From NCBI RefSeq assembly GCF_027887165.1, contig NC_077228.1:106207137-106271136 (forward strand): a stretch of DNA of 64,000 bases, read 5' to 3'. The notes beneath the pieces were generated by a model that was not told where the DNA came from, ran no database searches, and worked only from the letters and a program-made list of their open reading frames with translations. The stretch comes from Monodelphis domestica (lineage: Eukaryota; Chordata; Mammalia; Didelphimorphia; Didelphidae). Positions 20,284 to 31,408 of the stretch are shown in pieces. The position numbers and the translations under genes are program-made. Each line of letters begins with the position of its first letter. Positions within the stretch are counted from its first letter, which is position 1.

Positions 20284-20865
20284 TGAGAAAAAGATGGATC
20301 TTGCCTTTCTTTTCTCCTGGGGATTGGAAGGGCTGAGGCTGGGTAGTTTGCAACAGCCCTCCTTACCAACCCAAGCCTCTTGTTCTTCTTTTTTAAGCCT
20401 GTCTGGTTTTAAGCCCCCTCCCACTACCCCCACCTCCCCCACCTCCCCTGAGAGTTTTCTGAGCCCTCACAGCTGTGATGCCAGTTGCCTGCCTGCCCTT
20501 TATCTCTCCCCATACATTCAACCCCAGGGGGCCCACACCCATTATAGCTTTTCCAAAACAACATCTGGGGAAACCCAGCCAATCCCAAGGCCTCTTGTCT
20601 GGTTTCCTCCCAAGGAGAATAAAGGGAGGGAGCTGATTCTCTCCTTCCATTAGTCCCCAGTGGGTAAGGAGAAGGAGATTTACAGAGTGCCCTCCTGGGG
20701 GCTAGGAAGAAAGTCTTCCAATCAGCCACAATCCCAGTACTGCTCGAAATCCATGTGTGCTCTCATGCTTAGCACTGGGGACCATTTAGTCACACTTGCC
20801 CCCCCCCCCCAACAGAGGAAGAAACAGCAGGCAAAGGGGTCTGGGGTTTGAGATGGCCCCCATTT
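20284..20865. other. Repeat-poor stretch
   Basis: C/T-rich unique sequence. The overlapping ORFs on both strands (up to 136 aa) are not recognised. C12 lies near 20800. Confidence 0.45.
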
Positions 20866-20867
20866 TT

Positions 20868-21027
20868 GGGTCGTGGCCCTGTTTAACAGTCTGGGGAAGC
20901 TTAGAGACCCCTTTTTAGAATAATGATTTTTAATAAACAGATACGATGATAAAACAAACCAAGAAGACTAAAGTAGTTATTCATTTTTTTAAGTTCACAG
21001 ACCACAGGTTAAAACTTCTGCCCTACA
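20868..21027 (-). mobile_element. hAT miniature transposon (MER3-like), partial
   Basis: 'cagtctggggaagcttagag' and 'agttcacagaccacaggtta' match the two halves of the family seen at 58845-59065. Orientation is assigned only by similarity. Confidence 0.55.
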
Positions 21028-21179
21028 GTAGTATCCACTTCTTTAGATTTAGTGCCTCCCCCAACCTCCTTTTGGAGCCTAGTATGTGCCTGTGAAGTGG
21101 CCCAGACACATCGCGGGACACTTCATAGGAGAGACACATGTCTAGATAAACACCAGTCTGGCCATCTGCTCATCTCCAC

Positions 21180-21548
21180 CCTCCAGCCCAGTCTTATCTC
21201 CTTCCTCTCTGTTTCCCTCTCTGGTTGTCTCTCCCTGTCTCTCTGTGTCCTTCTCTGTCTGTCTCTTTGTGCCTCTATCCCTGACGCTGTCTCTCTCTTC
21301 TTCTGTCTCTCTCTCTCTCTCTGTCTCTGTCTCTCTTTCTGTCTCACTCTGTCTGTCTCTATCTATCCCTGATCGTCTCTCTTCTTCTCTGTCTCTGTCT
21401 CCCTCCCTCTCTGTCTCTGTATTTCTATTTTTGTCTCTGACTCTGTCTCTGTCTTCCTCTCTATCTCTGTCTCTCTCCCTCTTTCTCTCAGTCTTGGTCT
21501 CTCTGTCTCTTTCCCTGACTCTGTCTCTATCTTCTCTGTCTTGGTCTG

Positions 21549-21579
<31 letters not shown>

Positions 21580-21658
21580 GACTCTCTCTCCCTGTCTCTC
21601 TCCCTCTCTGTCTCTGTTTCTCTCTCTGTTTTGGTCTCTGTCTCTCTCCTACTCCCAT
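21180..21658. repeat. Pyrimidine-rich (TCTCTG)-type microsatellite tract
   Basis: About 480 bp of C/T-rich plus strand built from TCTC, TCTG and CCCT units. The 158-aa Ser/Leu ORF across it is an artefact. Confidence 0.92.
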
Positions 21659-21689
21659 CACCACTCTCAGTTCTTGTTTATTTCTAAAT

Positions 21690-21935
21690 ATGGGTTCAGA
21701 AGTAATGTGGTGGAAGACTAAAATTCAAATCCTACCCCAGACACTTATATCTGCATAACTCTAGGCAAGTTGATTAATTTCTCTAAGCCTCAGTTTCCTC
21801 ATGTGTAAAATGGGGATAACAATAGCACCTACCTTCAGTGGGTAGTGTCAGGCTTAAATGAGATAACCATGAATACATTTTTCCTTTAAAATTCTCGATA
21901 AAGTACCCATTAAAGTTCTACATAAAAGTGTTTCA
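21690..21935 (+). mobile_element. MIR SINE
   Basis: 'aaattcaaatcctacccca', 'cctcatgtgtaaaatgggga' and 'aacaatagcacctacc'. Confidence 0.85.
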
Positions 21936-21939
21936 TTAT

Positions 21940-22435
21940 TATTATTAATTATGAGTATTATTTCTTATTCTTCCTAACAAGGTTCTCTCACACTATCCCA
22001 CCTTTTACCCTCTGTGGTAACAAACTGACAAAAGGAAGAGTAAGGAAACATAGGTCTCAAGGTCTTATGGGAGTGTCACAATGTAGCAGTTGGGAAGTTT
22101 TGCTGGAGGGTCAAAAAAGGTCTCTGATGGCTAGATGCCAGATAGGAGGATCTGGTGACCTCCCCTTTCCCATTCTCTAGCCCCTCTCCAGGTCAATCTT
22201 ATTGAAATTCTTAGTTTTTCTCACCTATTTGATCCATATAACAAACTAAAACCTCTATGTTCATCCAATCCTCAGTGCAGAAGACTGCTATAATAGTGAA
22301 GGGGAGGGGCAGTCAACCAGCATTTATTAAGCACCTATTGTGTGCCTCCTGTGTTGGTTAAAATAAGGTAGGCATCAGCAGGACAAGACCAGGTTTTGGA
22401 GAAATGGGTCTGGATTCTTCAGCACAAAAGAACCA
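21940..22435. other. Mostly unassigned
   Basis: Only a short reversed L2/MIR end ('tattaagcacctattgtgtg', about 22320) is recognisable. Confidence 0.45.
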
Positions 22436-22439
22436 TAGA

Positions 22440-22735
22440 AATCATCCAGTACCTACTTCTACTGACCTCCCTGGCTTTCATTAAGTCCCAACTAAAATCC
22501 CACCTTTTACCAGAAGCTTTCCTTAACCCCTCCTAATTCTAGTTCCATCCCTCGGTTAATTATTTTCTCTTTATTCTATATATAGGTCGCTTTGTATATA
22601 TTTGGCTCCCTCAGTTAGATTATAAGCTCCTTGAGGGCAGGGACTGCCTTTTGCTTCTTTTTGTATTTCTAGCACTTAACACAGTGCCTGGCACATAGTA
22701 GGGACTTAATTAAGTTTATTGCTTGATTTAAATGA
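22440..22735 (+). mobile_element. L2 LINE 3' end
   Basis: 'cattaagtcccaactaaaat', 'agattataagctccttgagg' and 'cagtgcctggcacatagtag'. Confidence 0.88.
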
Positions 22736-22819
22736 ATGCTTTGCCCCTATTAGCTTCAGTATGTGAGAACTGACACCTCAGTTCCCATAGAATAGGAAAG
22801 AATTCCTTAGAACAAGAGA

Positions 22820-22990
22820 AGCAATATATTATGATAGAAAGATTACACAGCTGAGAGTTGATAAGTGTGTTCTTTAATTCATTGTATAGCAGCCAAGACA
22901 CTCTCCTCACTAGACTCCAATTCCCTAATCTGTAAAATAAAGGGATTAGACTTGACCATCTTTTAAGATTCCCTTCAATTCTGACATTTT
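22820..22990 (+). mobile_element. THER1 SINE, diverged
   Basis: 'ccctaatctgtaaaataaag' then 'attagacttgaccatctttt'. Confidence 0.6.
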
Positions 22991-23274
22991 TGTTTTTAAA
23001 AAGTCACCTACTAGGGGGAGGAGGGGGTGTAGGAGCTTTAGCCCTCTCTAATCTCATTCAGAGAAGTCACTTATGTCACTGGCTAAGGGGATACCTGCTT
23101 ATCCTTTCCACCTCGATTGTGACTGGTTTTCTTTGAACCTATGGGCAAGTTCAGACTTGAATACCAAGCTTCTCAAAGGAGGGTCTGAATTGGATGGATT
23201 GCTGTCCACATTTGCCCTACCTTCTATAAAATCAAGGTCCCTCTTTAAAGCCTTACCTCTAGCCTGCCTGCTTG

Positions 23275-23536
<262 letters not shown>

Positions 23537-23539
23537 CCT

Positions 23540-24160
23540 CCTCCTTGCCCTTCTCATTCTTTCTCTCTTTCTGCCTGCACTGTTACCATGGTGGCCAAAG
23601 CATAGATTTCCTGTGTCTGCCACTGCTCTTAATGCTATTTCTGTGTGTCACTTGGAAAACCTGTGGGTAGCTGTTGAGGGGTTGATGCTTCCTGGGGCCA
23701 TAGGCCACAGAGAACAAAGCCTGAAACCTCCATCCCACTCCCTGTCTTGGCTCTTTTCCAATGACCTTCTTCAAAGCTTCTCCTAGCACCAAGGAGACAT
23801 TTTGGTCCCTTCTCTAAAGGAATAGATGTAATTAATGATAATAATAATTCCAAAATACCTTCCAAGAGCCAGTAAGCAATGAGCATACATCTCAATATTT
23901 TAAATCAATTACCAAGAAGCAATAATTTTATCTACATATACAACAGTCTATAGAATATTAAACATAAAGGAATCATAGCAGAATAGACCATATATCCTAG
24001 GATCATTTCTATAAGCATTCCATTGAAAAATTCAAGAATATCAATATAATATTGCCATGTATATATCATTTACATATAGGTATGTACATGTGATATGCTA
24101 TATACATGCACACACACATACAGGAAATGAACCTTAGATGCCTAATCTTATTGCACCTTC
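23540..24160. other. No recognised feature; A/T-rich right half
   Basis: Unique sequence followed by A/T-rich DNA with short alternating TA/CA runs near 24060-24120. Confidence 0.45.
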
Positions 24161-24164
24161 ATGA

Positions 24165-24545
24165 CCACTCTTAGGTGGATTAGGGATGGAGGAGGGGGAA
24201 GAAAAGCTAGAGGCAATTTCAGTAGTCCAGGGGAGAGAAGAAATAAGAGCCTGAATTAGGATGGTGCTAGAAAGGTATGGATGCCAGAGATATTCCAAGG
24301 TAGCTACAATTGGTGACTGATGGGAAACTGGGGATGGCAGAGAGATAAAAGCCAAAGATCACGGAGTTTCTAAGTTTTCATGACTGGGAGAATGATGGCT
24401 CATTGAACAGAAATAGGGAAGTCAGGGGAAAGAACACACATTTGACCTTAAAAGGTAAGTCTGAAAGAAAAGGAATCTCTGGAGTGGAGAGTAAAGGTTG
24501 GATAGAAGGGGGCTTAAGAGTCCCTGGAGCATTATGAGAAGACAT
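24165..24545 (-). mobile_element. L2 LINE fragment
   Basis: 'ttcagtagtccaggggagag' and 'ggatggtgctagaaaggta' are the reverse complement of the L2 ORF2 region around its C-terminus. Confidence 0.7.
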
Positions 24546-24549
24546 ACAT

Positions 24550-25130
24550 GAACATACTTATGCTGCTTTCCTATCCCAGAAGTAGAGGGAAAACAGGTTG
24601 CAGGTCTTCTCTGGTGAGGTACTGATGCCTCTTATCACTGAAGGGCAGGAGGGGCAGAGACAGCATTGAGAAGGTCTCAAAAAGTACAAAGATCAAAGCA
24701 CCCAGACCCCAAACAGACACACCCCAAGTACCAGAAAGAAAGAAAGACATACAAACTCCAAAATGTCAACATCTATCAAATCCACAAAGACAGAGCCATA
24801 TGACCACCCCCACCCATGTTGGCTTCCCATAAACATACGAACACAGTCCTCTTCAACTCACTGCCACAGCCAGGCAGGCAAATAGACAGAGTCATAACTC
24901 AAAGGCACACACTTTCCAATGTGAGAACCAGACAAGCTCTGTAGCAGCTGGCTCAGAGGTGGTGGCAGAGGGAGCTGACATCATCTTCCCAGAATATTTC
25001 AGTACAGTTTTTGCTTAAGGAACAGGTTTCACCAACACTCAGGTCTCTAAGTATAGTAAGAAAACTTGGAGTTAACCCTGGGAACTTAGCTAAGTTCCTA
25101 GAAGCATATTTTGTATGGTGCTGAGCATAT
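24550..25130. other. No recognised feature
   Basis: A/C-rich in 24690-24930. No ORF of interest. Confidence 0.45.
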
Positions 25131-25134
25131 CTTT

Positions 25135-25645
25135 GATTCAATTCAATAAACATTTATTAAGCTCCTACTATGTGCTAGGCACTGTGCTAAGAGCTGGAAA
25201 TACAAAAAGAGGCAAAAGATGGTCCCTGCCCTCAAGGAGCTTACAATCTAATGGGAAAGATAGCATGCAGACAAACAAACAATAGACTGGATGAATAGGA
25301 AATTTTTAGAGATGGACGGTTCTGGAATTAAGAGGTATTGTGGAAGGCTTCCTGAAGAACGTGGGATTTTAGTTGGGATTTAAAGGGAGCCAGGGAGGTC
25401 ACTAGTTGCAGTGGAGAAGGGAGAACATTCTAGGCATGGGGAACAGCTAGAGAAAATGCCAGAAATGAAGAGTTGAAGTGTCTTGTTTTTGGAACAAGGT
25501 CATTGTAATTGATGGAAGAGTATGTTTTGGAGAGTATAAGACTGGAAAGGTAGGAGGGGCTAGGTTATGAAAGGCTTTGAATGCCAAGCAGAGAATCTTC
25601 CAATATTGGTCAAAGGCTGGGGCAGAGCCCCTGCACATGAAACCA
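25135..25645 (-). mobile_element. L2 LINE 3' end
   Basis: 'gctcctactatgtgctaggc', 'ctcaaggagcttacaatcta' and 'aaggcttcctgaagaacgtg'. The minus frame (25447-25638) still reads AFKAFHNLAPPTFPVLYS, a decayed L2 ORF2 end. Confidence 0.88.
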
Positions 25646-25844
25646 AGCTAGGTTCTATGGGAGAAGGGGGGCTCAATTTTTTTTTGAAGAACATTTCCAC
25701 AAGGCTAGTTTGAGATCTTCTAGGGATGCTCTGAAGAAAAAACTCTATGAGTGAGTAAGCTATCCAGTATCAGGATGAAGGAGTCACAAGACAAAGAGAA
25801 CATATGTCCAGAGGTTCTAGATGGTATAGCCAACAGGGAAGAAC

Positions 25845-26020
25845 CTTTACTTGTCACCTCAATCTGCTTTCTCTCCCTATAGCATTTATTATCTATTCAT
25901 ACCACTTACCTTAGTAATTATTTTATGCTACTTATACTTTTATGTATTTGTATATTTCTCTAATTAAATTGTGATATTCTGGAGGGCAGGGACCATTCTA
26001 TTCTTGTTACTGATTTCCTC
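25845..26020 (+). mobile_element. L2 LINE fragment
   Basis: 'ctccctatagcatttattat' and 'gatattctggagggcaggga'. Confidence 0.7.
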
Positions 26021-27750
26021 TCTACTTTAAAATTATGTTCTACTCTACAAACTCATTCTACAATTTTTCTTAGAACCTGGGAAATATCTTTGATATATCC
26101 TTATACAAGGCCTACCTTACGCTCTTGCATTGGTGAGTCCCCCTGGAACCTCCATTTTGTGGATGAGCTCAGAGCAGCCTATCTTCATTCCCACCATCCT
26201 GGCCCTATTCCTGACTTTCTTATGGACTAGTGATGATGTTTCTTCAGTCTATGGAATACCATCTTTTACAGTTCTCAATCTTTAGTGAATTGAGTATAGC
26301 TTACTATGTTTTCTTTGAACTCATTTGATTCATTCAGTAATTACTTGCTGAAATATTTCCAACTTTCAGGATATTTTGAAAGTTTAGAAGGATTAGAAGA
26401 ATAGAGTTGTTTCTTTAAGACTAAGTTCTATCATCTGTAGAATGAGAGGGTTGCCCTTTATGATCTCAAAGGCCTCTCCCCAGCTCTAGCTGAATTTTGA
26501 ACATTTGAATATGTTCTCTTCTGGAAAATCTGGGCTTATGGTCTCTGGATGCATAGTTGTAGGTGTTTGGTGTTTTGTTGATGACAATAGTAACTCTGGT
26601 GGTGGAACTTCTTAGAAAATTTCTGGTAGGGGAGTGGAGTCCAAATCATCTGGACACACTATCCTCTTTCTGAAACATCTGGCTTATGGATGCATTCTTG
26701 GACAATGATGTTTTATCTCACCTCTCAAACCTACTCACACACACAAAAAAATCTATGTTGGTTAGGCAACATATACAGGTGGCATAATCCTGACTGGTGG
26801 ACCAATGCATGGCAAAGCCAAGCAAATGGCTTCAGAAGACCAAAGGTGAATCCTTAACCTGGAATAAATCTATTGATTATCTTCAGTTTAGTCCATAAAT
26901 AGCTCATTTGTACCTAGTTTTTGTATGTTTCCCACATTAGATAATGAACTCTTTGAGCACTGGGTGTATATTTCCCCCTGAATTTAGCATAGTAGATGAC
27001 ATAGAAGTAGCTTAAAAGATGTTTATCAACTGATTGACTAAAGTGCATGTTGTTTATTAGCTGTATAAAAGCGACTTCCGTTTAATTTTTGTTAGATACC
27101 AATAAACCTTTCTCTCTCTAAGGATTAAAGTTATTAATGAGCTATAATGTCTCAGGTAAGTCACAATCTCCTCATTAACTTAATCTCCATGGTCTTTGAT
27201 TTCCCCTTCTACAAAATGGGGAGAAAAATTCCAGGTTGTTGGGAGGACTGAATGAGAAAATGTATGTTGAAGTGTCTAAACTTCCAAGCCAGTATGCTAA
27301 GATGCTAAGTTAGAAGAATGCAGCCTCATCCTTCCAGAGTCATCAACGTCCAGTCAAGGTGACTGGTGGAGATGGCCTACCGTACAATGGAAGACCTTGG
27401 CTTCTTTGATATGTGAACAAGTGCTTGGTATTCCACAGCTGCCTTTATGGCTGTAGAAACAAATTATTCTCCTCTGTCCATTTGGTTGGGGAAAGTCTTC
27501 ATATGGTTGGGGTAGATATTCCCTTAACTCACCACTGGGTTTGAGGCCTGTTGGTTACCCTCAGTCTACCTGATTTAGTTTGTTGGCCAACATAGTTTAC
27601 AGAGGAATAACTAAAGTGAATGTTATAGCTTCTTGGAGCCTCAGGTGAGAGCTGGGGGGCCAAAGGTAGATAAACAATCCTGAAAAGGGACAGGAAAGCC
27701 CTCATACCAGAGATGCTAGTCCTCCCTAAACACCCTACTCATCCATACAG
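26021..27750. other. Mostly unassigned sequence with small relics
   Basis: Recognisable pieces are a THER1 end (26395-26515, 'agaatgagagggttgccctt'), an L2 tail (26895-27035, 'tagataatgaactctttgag') and a MIR piece (27115-27275, 'ttctacaaaatggggagaaa'). The remainder shows no ORF or repeat I know. Confidence 0.5.
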
Positions 27751-27751
27751 C

Positions 27752-28135
27752 ATGATAGGCTCTAGATATTGGAACAGGGCTTATAGAACATCTAGGTCTG
27801 TGTTGTAGAACCTGTGTATGGCATGCCTACTGGAAGGGGCTGCTCTCCTCCCCCCTCCACTGTGCCTGAGGACATTTCTCATCACCCACCCCTCTGCCCA
27901 GCAGCCCAGTGGGATGTTTCCTCCCTCCCCTGTCTGGGGTAAGGGGGCAGCTCATATGCAGGGTGAGGGTTGCAGTTTGGGCACTTGGTCACTAAAAAGT
28001 TTGCCATCACTGGGTCTAGGCCAATATTGTCATTTTACAGAGAAGGAAACAGGATGAGAGAAAGGAAGTAACTTGCTCCCCTGGTCAGTCGGGTTCTAAA
28101 TAGCAGAGCCAGAATTCAATATTTGGTTTTTGAAC
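27752..28135 (-). mobile_element. THER1 SINE split by a hAT element
   Basis: 'gatattggaacagggcttat' on the left and 'tttacagagaaggaaacagg' on the right of 27798-28012. Confidence 0.65.
27798..28012. mobile_element. hAT-like miniature element with TIRs
   Basis: Ends CTGTGTTGTAGAACC and TTTGCCATCACTG correspond to a cagtg(t)tggcaaacc / ggtttgccatcactg inverted pair. The inside has 'gcccagcagcccagtgggat', which I recall from other marsupial copies. TCTAGG occurs on both sides. Confidence 0.6.
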
Positions 28136-28965
28136 ATCCTAAACAATATAATTCCATTATACCATGCCAATGAGGTGAATACACCCATATACTTCAATCC
28201 TCTCTCTTGTACTTTCTCCTCAATTCTTCTCTTCCTTCTTTTTTTCTCCAATTCACTTCAAAGCTATTTCATTTATTCATTCAAAAAACAATTCCTGCAA
28301 AGTACCCCACTAAGTGCTGAGGTGGGACAGAGGTACAAAATACATCCAAATCCTGGTTTTTATCTTTCTTGCCTTCTCTGAGGCTTGGTTTCCTATTCTG
28401 TAAAAGGAAGAGAGTTGGAAAAACATTCATGTATGATTATATCCATGATTCTAAAGGACTAGGGGAGGGTGTCCTCAAGTGATTGCATTGTACATGTTGT
28501 CTCTTGAGAGAGAATGAAAGCTTCCTGAGGATAAGAAGGAGTTCATTTGTGTCTTTGTATCCAGAATATCTTCTATTGTGCTCTTCATTTATAGGAATCT
28601 CTCAATGGATTAAATGGTAAACAGAGTTTTGGAAAGGGTAACTTGCAAAGCTAGTCTGAATATAATCAAGGGAGGGAGTGGAAAAAAAAAGACAGTTTCT
28701 TTTGAGGTCCTGTCTTTTTTCAGTCAATCTGGCTAGAGTGGAGGATGGGGTAGATTTGGGAGCAGAAGGTAGAAAGTCTTCTCTATACCAAGATGAGTAG
28801 TTTGTACTTTAGTTTGTAATCAATGGACAGCAATTGGTATTCTTTGAGTAGGGGAACAACTCGTGAATTTTTGAAATATTAGTCTTGAGAAGTGGTGGTC
28901 AGGGTGAAGGATAGCTGGACACTTTAGAAAGGGTAGGTTTGGAATAAGTGGAGAGGGGAGTACGT
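28136..28965. other. Diverged L2 pieces in unassigned sequence
   Basis: A sense L2 tail at about 28480-28620 ('gaatgaaagcttcctgagga') and an antisense L2-like stretch at about 28715-28960 ('gtttgtaatcaatggacagc'). The rest is unassigned. Confidence 0.45.
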
Positions 28966-28966
28966 T

Positions 28967-29092
28967 CTTTTTTAAAAATAGCCCTGACTTTCTCTCTTAG
29001 TATCAATTCTAAGACAGAAGAATGGCAAGGGCTAGTGACTTGCCCAGGGTCACCTAGCTAGGCATTGTCTGAAGCCACATTTGAAACCAGGG
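28967..29092 (-). mobile_element. SINE1_MD-type SINE, 5'-truncated
   Basis: 'cttagtatcaattctaagac' and 'gacttgcccagggtcaccta'. The tRNA-like end is missing. It is the last repeat before the BTG2 promoter. Confidence 0.85.
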
Positions 29093-29279
29093 AGGGGGAG
29101 GACATTCTGGAAGGGTGTCAGGATCCATTATCACCCCTTTTCTGTCTCTTCTTCTCTGCCCCTAGTTTCCCTCCTCTCTCCCTGTTATTCCTGCTTTCTC
29201 TCCACGTTACCTAACTTCCCATTACCCTCTATTCCCTACCCGCACTCCTCAACAGTTCCTTTGGTCTCCGAGCCCCAGC

Positions 29280-29626
29280 TCTGGTTCCCAGCACTGACGT
29301 CACTCCGAGATGACATAAGCGCCGGAGGAGGCGGAGGCGGCAGCAGCGGGTGGAGTGCGGGATGCGGGACGAAGGCTGGCCCTGCCCCACGCTGGCCAAT
29401 GGGCGCCGCCGCCGTCTTCCCCTCCCTCACCAAGGCTATGAAAAGAAGAGACGGGCTACAAGTCGGGGCAGAGCGTTAGCTGCAGCACCTCGGACGGTTT
29501 GGAAGTCAACTCAGCTGGAGTCTTCAGAGTAGTGGCTGGTCCAGCCTGGCGAACTCTCCTCTTCCCGCTGCTGCTGGTGCCAGTATCACTGCCCCCGCCG
29601 CCCCTCTCACCAACAGTCCGTCCGAG
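29280..29626 (+). promoter_or_regulatory. BTG2: BTG2 promoter and 5' UTR, CpG-rich
   Basis: This GC- and CpG-rich stretch directly upstream of the BTG2 start holds a perfect CRE palindrome TGACGTCA (29295-29302), a CCAAT box (29396-29400, CTGGCCAATGGGC) and a TATA-like TATGAAAAG (29437-29445) in the usual order and spacing. CRE control agrees with the known immediate-early behaviour of BTG2. I do not see a good p53 half-site pair in this proximal stretch. Confidence 0.8.
29295..29302. promoter_or_regulatory. Consensus CRE palindrome TGACGTCA
   Basis: This full 8-bp CREB/ATF site lies about 170 bp upstream of the inferred start of BTG2 transcription. It is the only perfect CRE palindrome I noticed in the window. 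Confidence 0.75.
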
Positions 29627-29780
29627 ATGAGCCAGACACGCTGGACGGGGAAGAGAGCCGATATGCTCCCGGAGATCGCCGCCGCCGTGGGGTTCCTCTC
29701 CAGCTTGTTGAGGACCCGGGGCTGTGTAAGCGAACAGAGGCTACAAGTTTTCAGCGGGGCCCTTCAAGAGGCACTCACAG
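29627..29780 (+). CDS. BTG2: BTG2 coding exon 1 (anti-proliferation factor, BTG/TOB family)
   Basis: This exon encodes residues 1-51 and the first base of codon 52. BTG2 (PC3/TIS21) is a nuclear and cytoplasmic adaptor that binds the CNOT7/CNOT8 deadenylases of the CCR4-NOT complex, promotes mRNA decay and restrains G1/S progression. The segment from [18 protein letters not shown] on is close to identical to human BTG2 as I remember it and forms the first helices of the BTG domain. The start at 29627 lies at the place of the human start, with G at -3. The N-terminus reads [13 protein letters not shown], about four residues longer than the human MSHGKGTDM. The exon ends at ACAG|GTGGGC, a normal donor in phase 1. 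An ORF that runs on past 29780 is intron read-through. Confidence 0.95.
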
Positions 29781-31073
29781 GTGGGCATATTCAGTGGGAT
29801 TCTGAACTGCCAGGGGTGGCACCTGACCAGGGACCCTTCCAGTCCCACCCACCCCAAACTCCCCCCCCCCCGTCCCCGCCATCATCCGGGCAGTGCCAAC
29901 ATTCCACCCCAACTCCACCCCTTCCAACACTTTCCCGTACCCCCGGGGTGCAAATGCTTTCCCCAAGTGCCCAGTTTGTGTGAGCCAACCTAAAAGTACT
30001 CCAGAAATGCGAGTTATTAATATTGTTCTCCAGCAGAGAGATGTGAGTGGTTGAGAAATATTATCATCCCGAAGAGGGAGGGAGAGGAGGGAGGGTGGAG
30101 GTGGACAGCAGAAGCCGCGGGATGCTGACCACCGATCCCGTTGTGGGGCACAATCCTTTGTCCCTGCCTGAATCCGATCGTTCCTCAGAGATACACAGCC
30201 GCGTTCCTTTAATGGTTACACAAAACCTTATAACTACGGGTTTGGGTAGACGAGAGTCAATGGGACTCAACTGGAGTTCCCCGTCAGTTTCTTTCGGTTC
30301 CCCTTGCCCTATTGCCTTCTGGCTTAGTTTGTGATGGTGTCCAGCCTTGTCCGGAAGAGTAAACTCCACTTTTCGGGAGGTGTGGGGGTAGGGGAGACTA
30401 GAATAAGTCAAAAAAATCTAGTGAGGCTGTGGGGGATGAGACCCAGCTACCAGCTGTTGTGAACTGGCTCCTTGGGGATTGCGACTGTTTTTATCAAAAC
30501 AAGCCTGAAGCCAGGGCCCCAGCTCTGGTCTATTGGCGGAGGGTTTTCCTGAGCCGAAGCCTTGGGAGAATCGGGAGCTATAATTTTACAGTGAGAGGCC
30601 CCGAGGACCCAGAGAAGGCAGGTGATTTGCTCCATAATCCCATAATGCTGGAATCAAAATTTCTGGCCTCTGGTCTGTGAGTGGATTGCCCCTGGAGCTT
30701 CCAGAGGCCAAGCCTGGGCATGCTAAAACAATCAAGCCCATCCTTAAACTGGGGCTACTGTAAGAGGCTGCCGCTGCAGACCACTACCACCAGGGTGAGC
30801 ACTGCAGGAAGGTCAAAGTTTTCTCTGATGCTAGGGAGCTGCAGTTATTAGAGCCTTTCCTGAGCCTTTGTCAGAGTATCTCAGTTTTCCTGCCCCATCA
30901 GGGGCTGAAGATCTCTGAAACTGCTCTGTGATGAAGTATGCTTGCAAAGTTGCTTAGGCTCCCTTCCTTTTGCCTGCAGATTTAGACCATGGCCATCCTG
31001 GCTATGCCCTTGGCATAACCTGGAGCCAACCTGCCTTGAATTAACCAGGGAATCTCCCCATTTCCCTCCGCAG
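29781..31073 (+). other. BTG2: BTG2 intron 1
   Basis: This GT-AG intron of 1293 nt is in phase 1. It is C-rich near the donor (poly-C around 29870) and carries no recognisable SINE, LINE or simple repeat. It contains a p53-like response element at 30706-30725, listed separately. Confidence 0.93.
30706..30725. promoter_or_regulatory. p53-like response element in BTG2 intron 1
   Basis: GGCCAAGCCT directly abuts GGGCATGCTA. Each 10-mer fits RRRCWWGYYY at 9 of 10 positions, with CAAG and CATG cores and no spacer. BTG2 is an established p53 target. By a rough equal-base estimate about one such 18/20 match is expected by chance in 64 kb, so the location carries most of the weight. Confidence 0.4.
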
Positions 31074-31408
31074 AACACTATAAACACCACTGGTTCCCAG
31101 AAAAGCCATCGAAAGGTTCAGGCTACCGCTGCATCCGAATCAACCACAAGATGGACCCCATCATCAGCAAGGTAGCCAGGCAGATTGGACTCAGCCTGCC
31201 TCAGCTATACCGCCTGCTGCCTAGCGAGTTGACCCTATGGGTGGACCCCTATGAAGTATCCTACCGAATTGGGGAAGATGGATCAATTTGTGTCCTCTAC
31301 GAGGCAGGGCCCACTCCATCTTCTTATGGACTCCTCACTTGCAAGAACCAAATTATGTTGGGCCGGAGCAGCCCCTCAAAGAACTATGTGATGGCGGTCT
31401 CCAGTTAA
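31074..31408 (+). CDS. BTG2: BTG2 coding exon 2
   Basis: The exon begins right after the acceptor CCCTCCGCAG and joins in frame with exon 1 to rebuild codon 52 (Glu). It encodes residues 52-162 and ends in TAA at 31406-31408. The joined protein is 162 aa against 158 in human. Box A lies at about residues 54-75, with [15 protein letters not shown] and Tyr69 (human Tyr65). Box B lies at about 100-121, with [18 protein letters not shown] and Trp107 (human Trp103). These conserved surfaces bind CNOT7/8 in the BTG/TOB family. The C-terminus keeps [15 protein letters not shown], including the Ser-Pro site (Ser151 here, human Ser147) known as an ERK/PIN1 target. The most divergent part is residues 128-137, a loop that also varies in placentals. 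No frameshift or premature stop is visible, so the gene looks functional. Confidence 0.96.

Noticed and set aside
21052-21721. Long Ser/Leu-rich ORFs (up to 158 aa)
   Set aside because: They are translations of a TCTC/TCTG microsatellite, with no domain and no codon signal.
29350-29532. Short ORF overlapping the BTG2 promoter and 5' UTR
   Set aside because: It begins upstream of the inferred transcription start, lacks any homology and is typical of GC-rich DNA.
29627-29983. A single-exon 118-aa BTG2-like protein
   Set aside because: After codon 51 the frame runs into the intron. The splice donor at 29781 and the perfectly matching exon 2 at 31074 explain the gene better.
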